Origin: Tubiluchus corallicola
Taxonomy: Eukaryota > Priapulida > Priapulimorpha > Priapulimorphida > Tubiluchidae
Reading direction: 5' to 3'
Length of the DNA stretch: 64,000 nt
Assembly (NCBI GenBank): GCA_030141605.1
Contig: JAQGDQ010000402.1
Location: 1 to 64,000 of the forward strand
Positions 29,101 through 38,875 of the stretch are shown here, in pieces. The position numbers and the translations under genes were made by a program. The notes under the pieces were generated by a model. It searched no databases and was not told where the DNA came from. It saw only the letters and a program-made list of their open reading frames with translations. How positions within the stretch are numbered: position 1 is the stretch's first letter; the number at the start of each line of letters is the position of its first letter.

Positions 29101-32100
29101 TCCCAAAAGCTTCCTATTGCCTTCCAGACGTTAAAAATCCTAAAGCTTAAAATTAACAGTATCATAAATCTCACAACACTTACCAGTTTGCCCTGGTTTG
29201 TAAATAGCTTTGTCAGTTTGTATGATTAAAAGGCCATGTTCAGCTCTGAAAGTCAGATCATGTTTCCTAAGAAAGCTTACTGACTGACCAGTACCGGACA
29301 CCTGAAGAAAATAACGACTATGGCGTGGATCAATAGCATCTGTTGGGATCTTCAAAGCTGCCATTGCCAACCCACCTTTCATACAAAATAAAAAAATGTT
29401 TAAAGTTTAAATCAGGGCATAAACAACTATGAATGCTGTGCTAATCTTCTTCTGGCAATTTTTGTAAATGCTGCTTAGGAATTAATTAAAAGGAAATAAG
29501 AATTAAGTACCACAATCACGTAGATTTCTTGGATTTTTTTAAAAACACTGATTTTTTTGCACTAGAAATTAATGGCATGTGCAAGTTTTGAAATGCAAAC
29601 TTTGTGTTGCAATACAGTGTGTGTAAGCGGCTGTAGCACATAATCACATGCTGCTTTCAATCATTTAAACACCAAGACCTACCAAATAAACTGAGATTAA
29701 ATTAGTGACACCAATGGGTCAGTGCTACCAATATACTCAAGTTGTCATTTCTAGTCTGTTAATTAAGCAGTAAGTTACCCTGAGCAGTAATTTTGAGTAG
29801 TTTTGTTCAATGTTTTTTTAAGATCAAGTGTTATTAAAATCAAGCACATGCAAAATTCTCAACTGGTAATTATAGGGCAAACATTTATTAATGAAGCTAT
29901 TTAGTCTTTTATAAAATTTTTACTACTCTATTCAGAAAAAATGAAGCCATGACCTTTCATTTCCAGACAAACCTCCTTCATGCTAAACAGCATGAAATGT
30001 ATTGGACACACAGTGGCCATACTAGCCATGTTTAAGGGTTACCAGAACTCTTACATCAGATTTAAAACCACTCAAATCACAGGAATACATCTGAAACTTG
30101 CAATTTACAAACTTAATTGCTGATTACATCTATTGAGTATACCAAGACCTGTATACAGACCTGTCAACCATTTTATGCAAAGATGAGTGTGAAACGTAGA
30201 AAGTGGAAGATCATCTCACCCCGTGCAAGGGACCCAGGAAGGATGAGGAATTATGCCCCAAAAATTTTGGCTTTTTCTGAGTATCAAAATCAAATCATCG
30301 AAAAATTAAGGCAAACAAATAAAAGAAATTAAAATAATTTTTGTGTACTACTGAGCCTTCTGATGCTGTTATTACATTTTACTATACTTATATATAAATA
30401 TGTTCTTTTCCAGACAAAAGCTTAATAGCATTCAAAAGTGCTTAGTTTTCAATAATTGCAATACTCTTTAGTATAATATACACGTGCGACTCGTGTAGCC
30501 TTACTGTATGATTGAAAGTAGCACTACTAATTATGTTCATGGTTCATGCATATGACGAAGGAAGCCAGGTGATTTGCAAACTTATGTGTGAAGTTGCGCA
30601 ATGCCTGAGAACTGAAATTTGTTGCGTGTGCACATGTGAAATATTTAAAATAAGTGTGACACACATCTAATGCACGAGAACTAACAGGTATGAAGGCATA
30701 TAGGCCAGAAAATCCCTACCTTTTCTACTATGTGTGTTTTCAGTACACATTCCAAAGTGCTATAGCTAACACAGTCTAAAGAAAGTTCCGATGTGCTAAA
30801 GTGTTACCTACCTGGTACGACAGTATGCTGCTGACTAACCACCAAAGTGGAATGTGCATTTCTTAGCATCTGTCGATGCACCTGAACTGTAACAGTTACA
30901 TCATGTTCGACCTGTGGTGAGATGCCCACTGATACACTATATTCGGTGTTTGCGCGCACGATTTTTGGAGCAACGATGAAATAAGTTGGCAAATGCCTCG
31001 TGCTTTCTACGGATTGTCGACCAGGACTAATCTCCACACCTGCGTTAGACCTAAGTTGCAATAAACAAAGATTAAACATAAGAAATATACAAATAGGGGA
31101 CAAGGGGCACCAGTAGTGGAAAAGTTTATGTAAATGCATTTTAAATCGAAACTTAGCTTTCTAAAAAAACAATGACAAATCAGCCTTGATATATGATTAT
31201 ACCTACATAATTTTATTCATTTCAAATTAATGTTAAACAAAGGCAACAATTAATATGTTAGTCAGGCTGACATTCCTGTACTGTAATATAACGAAAAATG
31301 TAACACGCGCGTTACACAAAAAAGAAGTCACTACATAAGTATTACATACTGTCTACTGCCTATTATATAATTATAAGAAACCATCATTGTATATTTTAAA
31401 GCACTTTATAAACATTACTAAGAATAATCTTGTATTCAGGGTCATAGAAACATGGTATACTTGCGCATGCACGTGTTATGTGTGACATTTTTTGTAAAAT
31501 GTACGTGTATATTGATCGGCCTTGTTGGTCATATGTCCTAACAAAGTAAATTAAAAAATTATATTGGCATACAAAGCTAAAAAGTAATATTTGCAAAAAC
31601 TGAGATTTTGAGAAAAATATAATACAATTTTGAAAAATATGCCATTTGCAAAAAGAAAATTTAAACAGTATTATTATAAACAAACAAAGGTATGGTATGT
31701 GATGCCAGTTGGAACTATATAGATAGAAAGGTAGAAGAGTTATGACACAAATTTCGAAAGATAGTTTGTTTATTCAAGGATGAAAAGACTAAACAATAAT
31801 AAAATTTTAAAAAACTGACTCTATAAATGCAGTAAAGGAAATTTAATAAAAATATTAGAGCTGAGTTTTTTGGTTCATATATAGAGCGGATTTAAATAAA
31901 ATGTCTATAGGTGTACCAGATGTAGATTCTGGAAGACGCAGCTACTACTTTTTCCACAATTCGATCTGTATAAGTGCTTTTAAATTTTCAACTATAGCTT
32001 ATTTTTGCATTTATTACGACAGGTACGTGGTCATTGGTTACTGTGGAACAAAGCAAAATATAATTTAAGCAAAACTATATAAGACAAATTTAAATATCAG

Positions 32101-32510
32101 AGTGCCATCTGCTTTGAAGAAATAAATCAAAATTTGAAGTACGTGTCAAACCTTCAACTAATTCCTTTTAATTTTCACAGCACACAAACATACATATGTA
32201 CATACTCACATAAATGCATAATGCACATGTGTATACACAAACATACACAGTTATATGTCTAATGCGAAAACAACATCAAAATCAAGCAGATTTACATATG
32301 TGTGATGTGTAGCAGAGCAGAAAACAAATACTGTTAGTAACAAAAACAATTAAATTGGACAAGTTTCAATCTTTGATTTCAGACAGAAAATACTTACTCA
32401 TAAGGGTCCCAACTTTCAGTATAAGGGTTCCAACTCTCAGTGCTAATGAGCATAACAAAAACTAAAAAGAAAATCTGTTCGCAGGTATACCAACACAGTA
32501 ATGTCATCAT
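900..32510 (-). CDS. Alpha-2-macroglobulin/CD109/TEP-type thioester-containing protein, 33 exons
   Basis: Secreted thioester protein of the alpha-2-macroglobulin superfamily. Family members trap proteases or bind covalently to targets through an internal Cys-Gln thioester. I joined 33 exons by eye, each with GT-AG borders; lengths sum to 4,359 bases, exactly 1,452 codons plus stop, the normal family size. Hallmarks in order: signal peptide in exon 1; a TDKAIYKPGQT macroglobulin segment (exon 3); DPNGN (exon 5); LPRFEV (exon 7); VDKSARLL (exon 14); YFPETWLW and PDTITMWLATAF after the bait (exons 17-18); CGEQ at residues 921-924 (exon 22); helical thioester domain (exons 22-28); receptor-binding domain (exons 30-33). 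There is no anaphylatoxin domain and no C345C domain, so it is not a C3/C4/C5 type. Exon coordinates are in the four block entries below. No membrane or GPI anchor is evident. The family call is firm; the last two exons and the exact 3' end are less sure. Confidence 0.93.
3191..11833 (-). CDS. Thioester protein exons 22-29: thioester domain and second CUB half
   Basis: Exons: 11654-11833, 10218-10293, 9492-9648, 8568-8663, 7123-7285, 6206-6390, 3977-4135, 3191-3253 (residues about 900-1259). The helical thioester domain starts with NLMGSA, carries CGEQ at 921-924, and continues with RDGSVGIWSKGGSNLWLTAYVMK, SKQNEDGTYEDFG and SLAAYVMIAL, each typical of the alpha/alpha toroid. Exons 27-28 give LLSKQNEFGGFGTTQ-DTVIAMEALAEFA, the end of the toroid, and exon 29 gives AEGTGIAVVQ of the CUB region. 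Donors after exon 22 (GTTGAA) and exon 24 (GTTTGT) depart from consensus, but the joined frames are correct. Confidence 0.92.
5450..5518. repeat. (CA)n / ACGCAC microsatellite
   Basis: An imperfect dinucleotide array of CA with interspersed GCATGCA steps, in intron 27 of the thioester gene. The rest of that intron (4136-6205) shows no exon or recognisable element. Confidence 0.9.
6550..6656. mobile_element. Short foldback (MITE-like) element with TTAGGG repeats inside
   Basis: Terminal inverted repeats AGTTTACAATTCCCGCACACG (left) and its near-complement at 6637-6656 (right) bracket about 107 bases. The interior holds GGGTTTGGGTTAGGTTAGGGTTAGGG. No clear target-site duplication was seen. Lies in intron 26 of the thioester gene. 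Confidence 0.55.
6981..7139. repeat. Two-copy 83-bp tandem duplication across the exon 26 donor
   Basis: Copies at 6981-7057 and 7064-7139 share almost all bases, starting TTGGCTAA and ending TTTGCCGTT. The upper copy contains the true exon 26 end and donor (7122-7121). The lower copy is a decoy exon end with a GTACAT donor-like site. Reading past the true donor reaches a stop near 7043. Confidence 0.8.
8920..9200 (+). mobile_element. LINE 3' fragment (CR1/L2-like)
   Basis: Plus-strand frames give PQLWNEILTRV and, one frame over, SVSMFKHASKPF, resembling the LWNSLP...FKxxLKTxLF C-terminal block of CR1/L2-type reverse transcriptases. It is frameshifted and dead. AT-rich sequence follows. In intron 24 of the thioester gene. 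Confidence 0.4.
11041..11452. repeat. Three-copy tandem repeat, units of 128-142 bp
   Basis: The unit starts CAGTCAGGTAGTGT and ends CATAGACTAACA, with starts at 11041, 11183 and 11311. The middle copy lacks the GGCAGTCTGTTGAGAGACAA portion present in the others. It lies in intron 22, just downstream of the thioester exon. Confidence 0.85.
11760..11771 (-). other. Thioester motif CGEQ (variant context KCGEQVM)
   Basis: Codons TGC GGA GAG CAG encode the Cys921-Gly-Glu-Gln924 thioester. In most family members the context is GCGEQNM; here the preceding Gly is Lys and the following Asn is Val. The Cys and Gln that form the bond are both present, so the thioester should still be able to form. The exon opens with NLMGSA and follows an exon ending in VQVGVVG, in keeping with the family. 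Confidence 0.9.
12421..19016 (-). CDS. Thioester protein exons 15-21: bait segment, MG7-like and CUB-side region
   Basis: Exons: 18987-19016, 18009-18063, 16871-17018, 15620-15737, 14260-14454, 13242-13370, 12421-12553 (residues about 631-899). Exons 15 and 16 are very small (30 and 55 bases). Exon 17 holds the variable bait-like segment, rich in Gly, Ser, Gln and Arg, just before the conserved VRKYFPETWLW motif. Exon 18 continues with PDTITMWLATAF and exon 19 with LTVFRPFFVTLLMP and GEELSIRAVVFNYL, both family hallmarks. There is no dibasic or furin-type processing site in the bait, so a two-chain complement-like form is not supported. Confidence 0.9.
13480..13724. mobile_element. Possible hAT-like terminal fragment
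   Basis: The minus strand begins CAGTGGCGTAACTACCCACC at 13724, a motif common at hAT-type transposon and MITE ends. Fragments like GGGCCC and a CAATTGC motif follow. No partner terminus was found, so this is one-ended and tentative. In intron 19 of the thioester gene. Confidence 0.3.
20224..31050 (-). CDS. Thioester protein exons 2-14: macroglobulin domains MG1-MG6 region
   Basis: Exons: 30812-31050, 29184-29375, 28494-28564, 27348-27476, 26232-26274, 25901-25985, 25534-25621, 24953-25055, 24012-24118, 23576-23785, 22857-23027, 21441-21629, 20224-20373 (residues about 38-630). Recognisable family strings are FIVAPKIVRA (MG1 start), AIYKPGQT, VSAFLLPVTG, DPNGNQLNQW, DPTVLGNWKIYV, YLPRFEVIV, YTFGTSVAGLLKMVF, FKPGLAYTAY, MAKPGDNVTLFLTS, ENDGEFVRDGLEFEVD and GLLVVDKSARLLKSGNDIT. 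All reading phases agree across the junctions. Several exons use GTAAGT donors. The macroglobulin ring forms the scaffold that holds the thioester domain and bait region. Confidence 0.92.
26638..26790. repeat. About 38-bp AT-rich tandem repeat, 4-5 copies
   Basis: Units containing TTACATGTCAAACTTACATA recur with starts at 26638, 26662, 26700, 26738 and 26774. The array lies in intron 5 of the thioester gene. Confidence 0.8.
27727..27901. mobile_element. 175-bp MITE-like inverted repeat
   Basis: Left end CTGACAGGTCAATCTTTTAC and right end at 27867-27901 are near-perfect inverted copies over about 34 bases (each also containing TTTTGTAATC). The ~105-base interior has no coding potential. A non-autonomous DNA transposon is the simplest reading. 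It lies in intron 4 of the thioester gene. Confidence 0.65.
32398..32510 (-). CDS. Thioester protein exon 1: start codon and signal peptide
   Basis: Two consecutive ATG codons (32505-32510) open a stretch with a long hydrophobic core (FFLVFVMLI) ending near ISTES, a typical secretory signal of about 23 residues. The mature protein then begins with a small repeat, SWNPYTE / SWDPYE. A strong GTAAGT donor follows at 32397. The phase (2 bases of a split Glu codon) fits exon 2 at 31050, about 1.3 kb away. No TATA box or other core promoter element was identified upstream. Confidence 0.85.
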
Positions 32511-33690
32511 ATTCTTTTGCCAAACTTCAACAACAACAAGCAGTAGCTAGAAGGCACTGAAAAAAATGGTTAAAACTAAGGCTCAAACAAGAATTTAGCA
32601 GAATCAAAATGAATATTTTATGATAAAGACACCGAAAGATCTAAGCAAACACCCACACACGCACGCACGCACGCAAACACACACATGCATTCCTTGATGC
32701 ACATTAGACATTCAACACTCTGCATTCTTAGGTATCATATACATTCATAATTCATGACTAAGCCCCACATGCATACACAAGCTCTTTCATGGTCTGTCAT
32801 ATAGATGCCTTTCTCAAATGTATGCAACAAATATTCCTAAATTAGTGGAAGGCATTAATTCTTATGCTTTTTTGTGGAAGGCAAGTAAGATAACATTGGC
32901 ACAAGAAAACACCATAATTTTTTCAGCAAAGAACAAAAAGCGTAGGCTGTTGTAATCAGAAAGTTAAATGACACATAGATGTAATATGTACACATGTTCA
33001 CTACTACATTTTTATTAACTAGCAATATATTGCACTATGTACACCCCTTTCATGTGTGAACTCTACGCTTCTATTACATGAATATGAAAATAAGTTTATT
33101 CTACTGGTCATACAAAAACCGCTTCTGCTGCTTTCTTACTGATCTGATCAGCTCAAATTGCAACGGGATGAATTTTTGTAATCATTATATTTGGGAACTT
33201 TGACATGTAATCTCCAATAAAGGTACCAATTTTTTCATTACTCTTCTGTTATGTAAATTGATAACGAAAAGTTGGAGCAACTGACCTCGTACGGAATTCT
33301 ATAACCTGGGTAGTCTATGCCATTGTTGGCAAGATACTGCCTGCAGTTCAATGAAGTTAGGAGAAGTGGATAATGCAAACCCTGTGTAGGCTGCTTATGG
33401 ACAGCTCAACGTTTAGTTTGCGTCTGCTGCACTATTTTTCAGGTAAACTTGGTAACTTGGATTCATTTTACTATATCGCCACTGGTGAGCTGAAATATCA
33501 CATTCTAATGTTTTAGTCACTATTTTAAAATGTTATAATGATTTGCTTGATTACCAGATGAAGATTTGCTGAAGGTGACTGGTTTTTACTAATCAGTTAT
33601 GAACAGCCATAGTACAGCTTTTTATCAGGCACTAACCACAATGTACAGCCAATATGCAACAATGCTGATTTTTAACAGCAATACAATGGC
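32511..33690. other. Upstream of the thioester gene: no gene seen
   Basis: Upstream (5') side of the thioester gene. It has a short ACGC/CA microsatellite near 32650-32690 and otherwise AT-rich unique sequence. I saw no convincing exon, TATA box or RNA gene. Confidence 0.5.
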
Positions 33691-35841
33691 CAGGGCTGGA
33701 TTACCCTATAGGCTAGTATAGGCTGCAGCCAAGGACCTCTCAAGCTAGGTACATGATATTTGACATTTGTGCGTGGGACATTTGGACATGAGACACTTGG
33801 GCATCAGTAAAATTTAGTGTTGTACCTATTTTTTTATTTTTGTTTGTTCAACTTTTTATGATTCACCATCTTCCTAACTCTCATTATAATAATATTATCT
33901 CTCAACTCAAAGTGTACAAATTATGTATGAATAAAGATGTTATACATAATATTTTTTAAGATTAGTTTACCAAATTTAACATATATAGTAACACGTGTTA
34001 TAACTATTAAAACCAGTCAATTGACTTTACACTTTCCAGTTTTCTACTTTTATTGTTTATACAATGAACGAAGCAGAAGAAGGCACTACATGCTTAGATT
34101 AGCATTTTGTTAATATTACAGCAACAATTTAGTTCAAAAATATCTAAAGAATCTCAAAAATAGTAATACAAAACTGTGCGCAGCAAGAGGTCTAGCTCAC
34201 AACAATACTTAGTGTTTCTGCAGCAATTCAACTAACAGTATATTATCACAATTGATATCCCAATTGACACTGTATTCATTGAGGGCCAGCTTGATGTGAT
34301 TTAGAAGAAATGGACGTGTAAGTGTGTTGTTTTATACTAACTACACCCACTCGAAATCAACCAGATCTATGAATGCACCAAATACTTAATGCACGGTTAT
34401 CTAAATCGAGATCTTAACAACTATAACTGTAAGTTTTTTGGCCGTACTTCTCGCGAAATATGTGATACATGTAATATATACCAGTCAGCAACTCAGCAAC
34501 ACAGGTAAAGTGGGTTATACTTATAGCTGTTTCCAATTTTAATTACACAATCGTATTCAGGAAAATAATCATTTACTTTCCCATGAAAAAATGTTCTAAA
34601 AGTTACGTAATAATATAGCAGTGAACAAGGATTACCGCAACTTTACTATAGGCAGCATCATTTGCAGTATTTCACGGTAAATAATGTCACGGTTCTTGCA
34701 TTAGGCATATACTTAAATCTAAACTACAGAAAAGCAATATATGCATGCATTTATCTCGATTTTTGATTTTTATCCACTTACATGGAAACATTGTAGTGCG
34801 AGAAATCAGGGCAAACTAGAAACTGTTCATTATGGGGAGCTTAGGTTTGTTTGTGAACCTTTTAACAGTTCATAAGAAGACCTACAAATATATGTGACAC
34901 TAGCTCATTAAGCCTACAATGGTTTACGGCCTTGGAAACTTATGAAATACTTAATGGTGACTGACCATCATATACGTTACAACTCGTTGAAAGAAAGGAA
35001 TCGGTATGTAGTTTTAGATAAACAAGTATTTTAGACATGCCAAGAGAAAAGAATTAAAAAATATGGTTAAAATAGTTTTCAAAGTTCTAGTGTAAAAATT
35101 TGGAATAGATTACCTGAGCATGTGAGAGTTGCTTTGAATGATCATTTCAATGTTTTTAAGAAGCTTTTACTTATATGGAATGGAAAGTCTTACAGATATT
35201 CTCTTTGTAATAATGTATAAAGTTCTACCAAAATTTGTCCACATTGCTTACCTGCATTTTCTGTGCAACTTACACTTACGTAATTTTAGTTAGGCTTTAA
35301 TTTAAACGACAAATTAACTTTTATTGGTTCTTATTTACTTATAGGGATAAATATTTTTATGGGTATATTTTTAGCTTGTATTTCTTATTTATTCCTTACC
35401 AGTCTGTTGTAACAGCTTCATAGCTTATATTTATAGTTTGTATGACTGGACTTTTAATGAAGTATACTCTACTTCACTCTACTCTAGTCACGTAACAGCG
35501 CACTGTGTGTTGGCTAGTGCGCGCCCAAATGTTTCACACCCAAGTGAGCCAGTGCCATAGTGTATGGCACTCAAACGGCTGTATCCAATTTTCAACTATA
35601 AAAAAGGAGGCCAGAAAGTCTGAAAATCCAATTTAAAGTGGCTCCTCATTTAAGAGAAAGAATCCCTGTTTGAAGCCTTTCATTTGAAATATGGGATCCC
35701 CAGCTACGCAAATGTTGCTGAAATATATCACAAGTAAAAAATATTCGAGACAAGTGCGAAAAAATTAGAGGGTGGCTCAGTCTGATGGGACCCCATAATT
35801 TTATTAGCCTAGAGGACCCAAAAAGTCATAATCCGGCCCTG
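33691..35841. mobile_element. hAT-like DNA transposon remnant with terminal inverted repeats
   Basis: The left end CAGGGCTGGATTA and right end TAATCCGGCCCTG are inverted copies differing at one base. They are flanked by ACAATGGC and ACGGTGGC, a degenerate 8-bp target-site duplication (6 of 8 match), as expected for hAT elements. The 2.15-kb interior has no intact transposase; part of it is a LINE remnant. Probably non-autonomous or decayed. Confidence 0.6.
34860..35230 (+). mobile_element. LINE reverse-transcriptase C-terminal remnant inside the hAT element
   Basis: A plus-strand frame gives RYNSLKERNRYVVLDKQVF and, after a stop and frame change, SSSVKIWNRLPEHV followed by FNVFKKLLL. This is the xxKIWNxLPxxV...FKxxL block of CR1/L2-type non-LTR elements. 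It contains stops, so it is inactive. Confidence 0.6.
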
Positions 35842-36459
35842 ACGGTGGCCACAGAGATACTGCGACATTCTGATTGTCAAGTACCCTACCATGCATGTGT
35901 GATGAGAGCACTTAGAAATCTATTAAGCCTGTTCTACTCCTTAATTTGTTTGCCTACTTGTTGCTTTGCAATGCCTAGATTAGAGTTAGCTGACTAGATC
36001 TGGCTGACAATGACTTGATTCTGAATCTAGTTTCTCTCTTGTTCTTGGCAGTACTGGATTCTGCCATCGCACTGGCTTGTGTATCACCGTGCTTTCTTTA
36101 CTCAACTGTATTTTTTTAAACATTTTATGCCGACTGATGTTTGTGCTTGTTTGGTTCATTCAAAACTATAGCAGTGTGCTTTTAATTTAATACTGTGATC
36201 CGCTTTTAAGAGGAAGTGTACTGAATATCCTTTTCATGCTAAATGTAGGCTTCTGTTATGTACTATAACAGCCAAGTTTATCCAATTGGACAGCATAAAA
36301 GCAGGTTTTGCTGCTTTAATAATTGTTCAGTTAGTTTAAACGCACAGCATAAACTCTATTTGATCACTGTATTTGGAAGCGTTGTTACAAATATCATTTA
36401 TAAAGAACGGTATTACTATAAGTACTAGCCAAACCCCACAAAAAGAATTTTGTGCACAA

Positions 36460-37440
36460 ATCAACACAAAACCCACACCACACCACTCCACCTCATCACA
36501 CCACACTGCACCACACCATACCACTCCACCACATCACACCGCACAGCACCACACCATAACACCACACTGCACCACACCGCCCACCCACCTACACACCACA
36601 CCACCCACACCACACCATACCACCTACACACCACACCACCCACACCATACCACTCCACCACATCACACCACACTGCACCACACCATACCACTGCACAACC
36701 CACACACCACACCACCCACACCATAATACTCCACCACATCACACCGCACAGCACCACACCATAACACCACACTGCACCACACCACCCACCCACTACACAC
36801 CACACCATACCACTCCACCACATCACACCACACCGCACCACAACATACCACTGCAGCACACCGCACGACCCACATACCACACCACACCAACCACACCATA
36901 CGACTGCACCACACCATACCACTGCACCACACCACACCGCACCACCCACACACCACACCACCCACACCATAATACTCCACAACATCACATCGCACTGCAC
37001 CACACCATAACACCACACTGCACCACACCACCCACCCACTACACACCACACCACCCACACCATACCACTCCACCACATCACACCACACCGCACAACACCA
37101 TACCACTGCAGCACACCGCACCACCCACACACCACACCACACCATACGACTCCACCACATCACACCACACTGCACCACACCATACCACCACACCGCACCA
37201 CCCACACCACACCACCCACACCATAATACTCCACCACATCACACCACACTGCACCACACCATAACACCACACTGCACCACAACACCCACCCACACACCAC
37301 GCCACCCACTCCATACCACACTACCCACACCACACCCCACACACCCTATCACCCCACCACACCATCCATAGCACAACACACAAAGCACACCACCACCACA
37401 CCACATCAAATCCACCACCTCACGTGGTGATCATGATGTT
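36460..37440. repeat. ACCAC-rich minisatellite, nearly G-free on the plus strand
   Basis: About 980 bases built of short CACCACACC, CACCCACACC and CCATACCACT variants. A higher-order unit of about 245 bases is visible: CACCCACACCATAATACTCC recurs near 36714, 36958 and 37206. A GAT trinucleotide run (37436-37459) adjoins. The long Trp/Val/Cys-rich frames on the minus strand are repeat artefacts. Confidence 0.95.
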
Positions 37441-37864
37441 GATGATGATGATGATGATGGTGGCAACGATGACAACACCTATAGCACAAGCACCAACAGC
37501 ACAGCATTACAACAAAACCATTCCAAACATTTTTCACAAAGTTGAAACTATGTGCTATAATATAATAAATAGCAAAGGCCCCGCAAAAGATTGCGTATAA
37601 ATACACGTGTAATCAATAATACGCGAACATCCTACCTAGTCCACATTTATAACACAAAGCCAGTAACATCGTGTCTACTGTTTGTTTACTTTGCCTGTAG
37701 CAGCTTTTTGCTGAATTAAAGCTATAAGATTATAGACAGAATACAATGGATGACGTCACAACAATGCCTTTGCGTCAGCAGTTTTCTAAGTGAAAATTGC
37801 CGAAAATAGAACTCCTAACTAACTCGTTGATACTCCTCTCGGTGGACCTGCCCTAAAATATAAC

Positions 37865-38320
37865 TTACATCATCGTGTAGCCCTGTCCTTCCTCTTTGTA
37901 AAGAGCTATAAATCTCCTCCCGAGAGTCCCACCGGGCGCCGCTAGAACGTTTTTCCCGCAGGCTGTTTGGTCAAAATTTCGAAAAAATCGCGAGTTGGCT
38001 CCGGGAAAACGCCCGTTGCGGGACGCCCTGGCCCTCTCGGGAATTCTAAATATGCCTACTACACCCACCGCTGAACGGGCTATCTATCCATACCCAGTAC
38101 CCCCCTCGGCCCGTTCCCGTTCTCTACATTTCAGCCGTATAACTTTTGCAAAAAACGGCCGAAAAAGGGCCATTTTTGGGGGTTTTTCGCCTCCCGTTCC
38201 TCCCGGTGGGCCCGATTCGAAAAATAAACCATCAATGAGAAGACACTAGATCGAGACCTTTCGTTTGATATATAGATCGCCGCAAATGGTGCCCTCGTCG
38301 AAGCTGTAGCCTCGAATCTT
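37865..38320. repeat. GC-rich unclassified repeat-like island
   Basis: A 450-base block much richer in GC than its surroundings, with pieces such as CCCACCGGGCGCC and, 270 bases on, the inverted CCCGGTGGGCCC. It ends in TATATATA and AATAAATATATA. No exon structure or known protein was recognised. A dispersed repeat or foreign insertion is most likely. Confidence 0.45.
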
Positions 38321-38829
38321 ATATATATATAAATAAATATATATACCAAGAATATTAATATAAGAGATAACTATAAGTATTCTGTTATTACACGAATTGA
38401 TATCGTTGAAAATTTAGTGTTATACCACGTCCACTTGCCATTTGTATTTGCTCGCACCAGTTTTAACTAACCTGGGTAGTTTATGCGCTGTGACGAGGTA
38501 CTGCTTGTGCCTCAAATTCCTCAATATTACACATGTGGTTGGCACTTTCAGAAATTTTACTTTGTTGATAGATCCAACATGTATTATCTTTGTTGCTAGG
38601 ACTACCGTTGTTCACTTATCAATTTTCCGCGATTTTAAATTGTTTCTACGAACAAGACTATTTTTAATATGATTTAATCGAAAGTGGCGCTAAAAAACCA
38701 CTGGCATAGCAGTGTCTAGTTTTTTCCTGGATTACTCCTGTGCTTACCCGTCTTGAGGGCTGGTATTTTAAAATTATTTTATCCTTTTAGAATTAGAATT
38801 GTTTTATTTCAGAATTATGTGTACCCAAA

Positions 38830-38875
38830 AGTGAGTGATGGACATCAAAGTGATGGACATCAGAGTGATGGACAA
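38830..38875. repeat. Short tandem repeat, AGTGATGGACATCA x3
   Basis: Three consecutive copies of a 14-base unit, the last truncated. No gene recognised nearby. The stretch 38340-41270 otherwise shows no exon, RNA gene or named element, apart from a duplicated GTTGCAACGTGTGAAC motif near 40963 and 41012. Confidence 0.7.

Noticed and set aside
30117-30332. 71-codon plus-strand basic frame in thioester intron 2
   Set aside because: No recognised family and no supporting structure.
31396-31683. 95-codon minus-strand frame between thioester exons 1 and 2
   Set aside because: No family similarity, and exons 1 and 2 already join in phase.
36461-37342. Long Trp/Val/Cys-rich and His/Thr/Pro-rich open frames on both strands
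   Set aside because: They are translations of the ACCAC minisatellite in every frame; no splice sites or domains.
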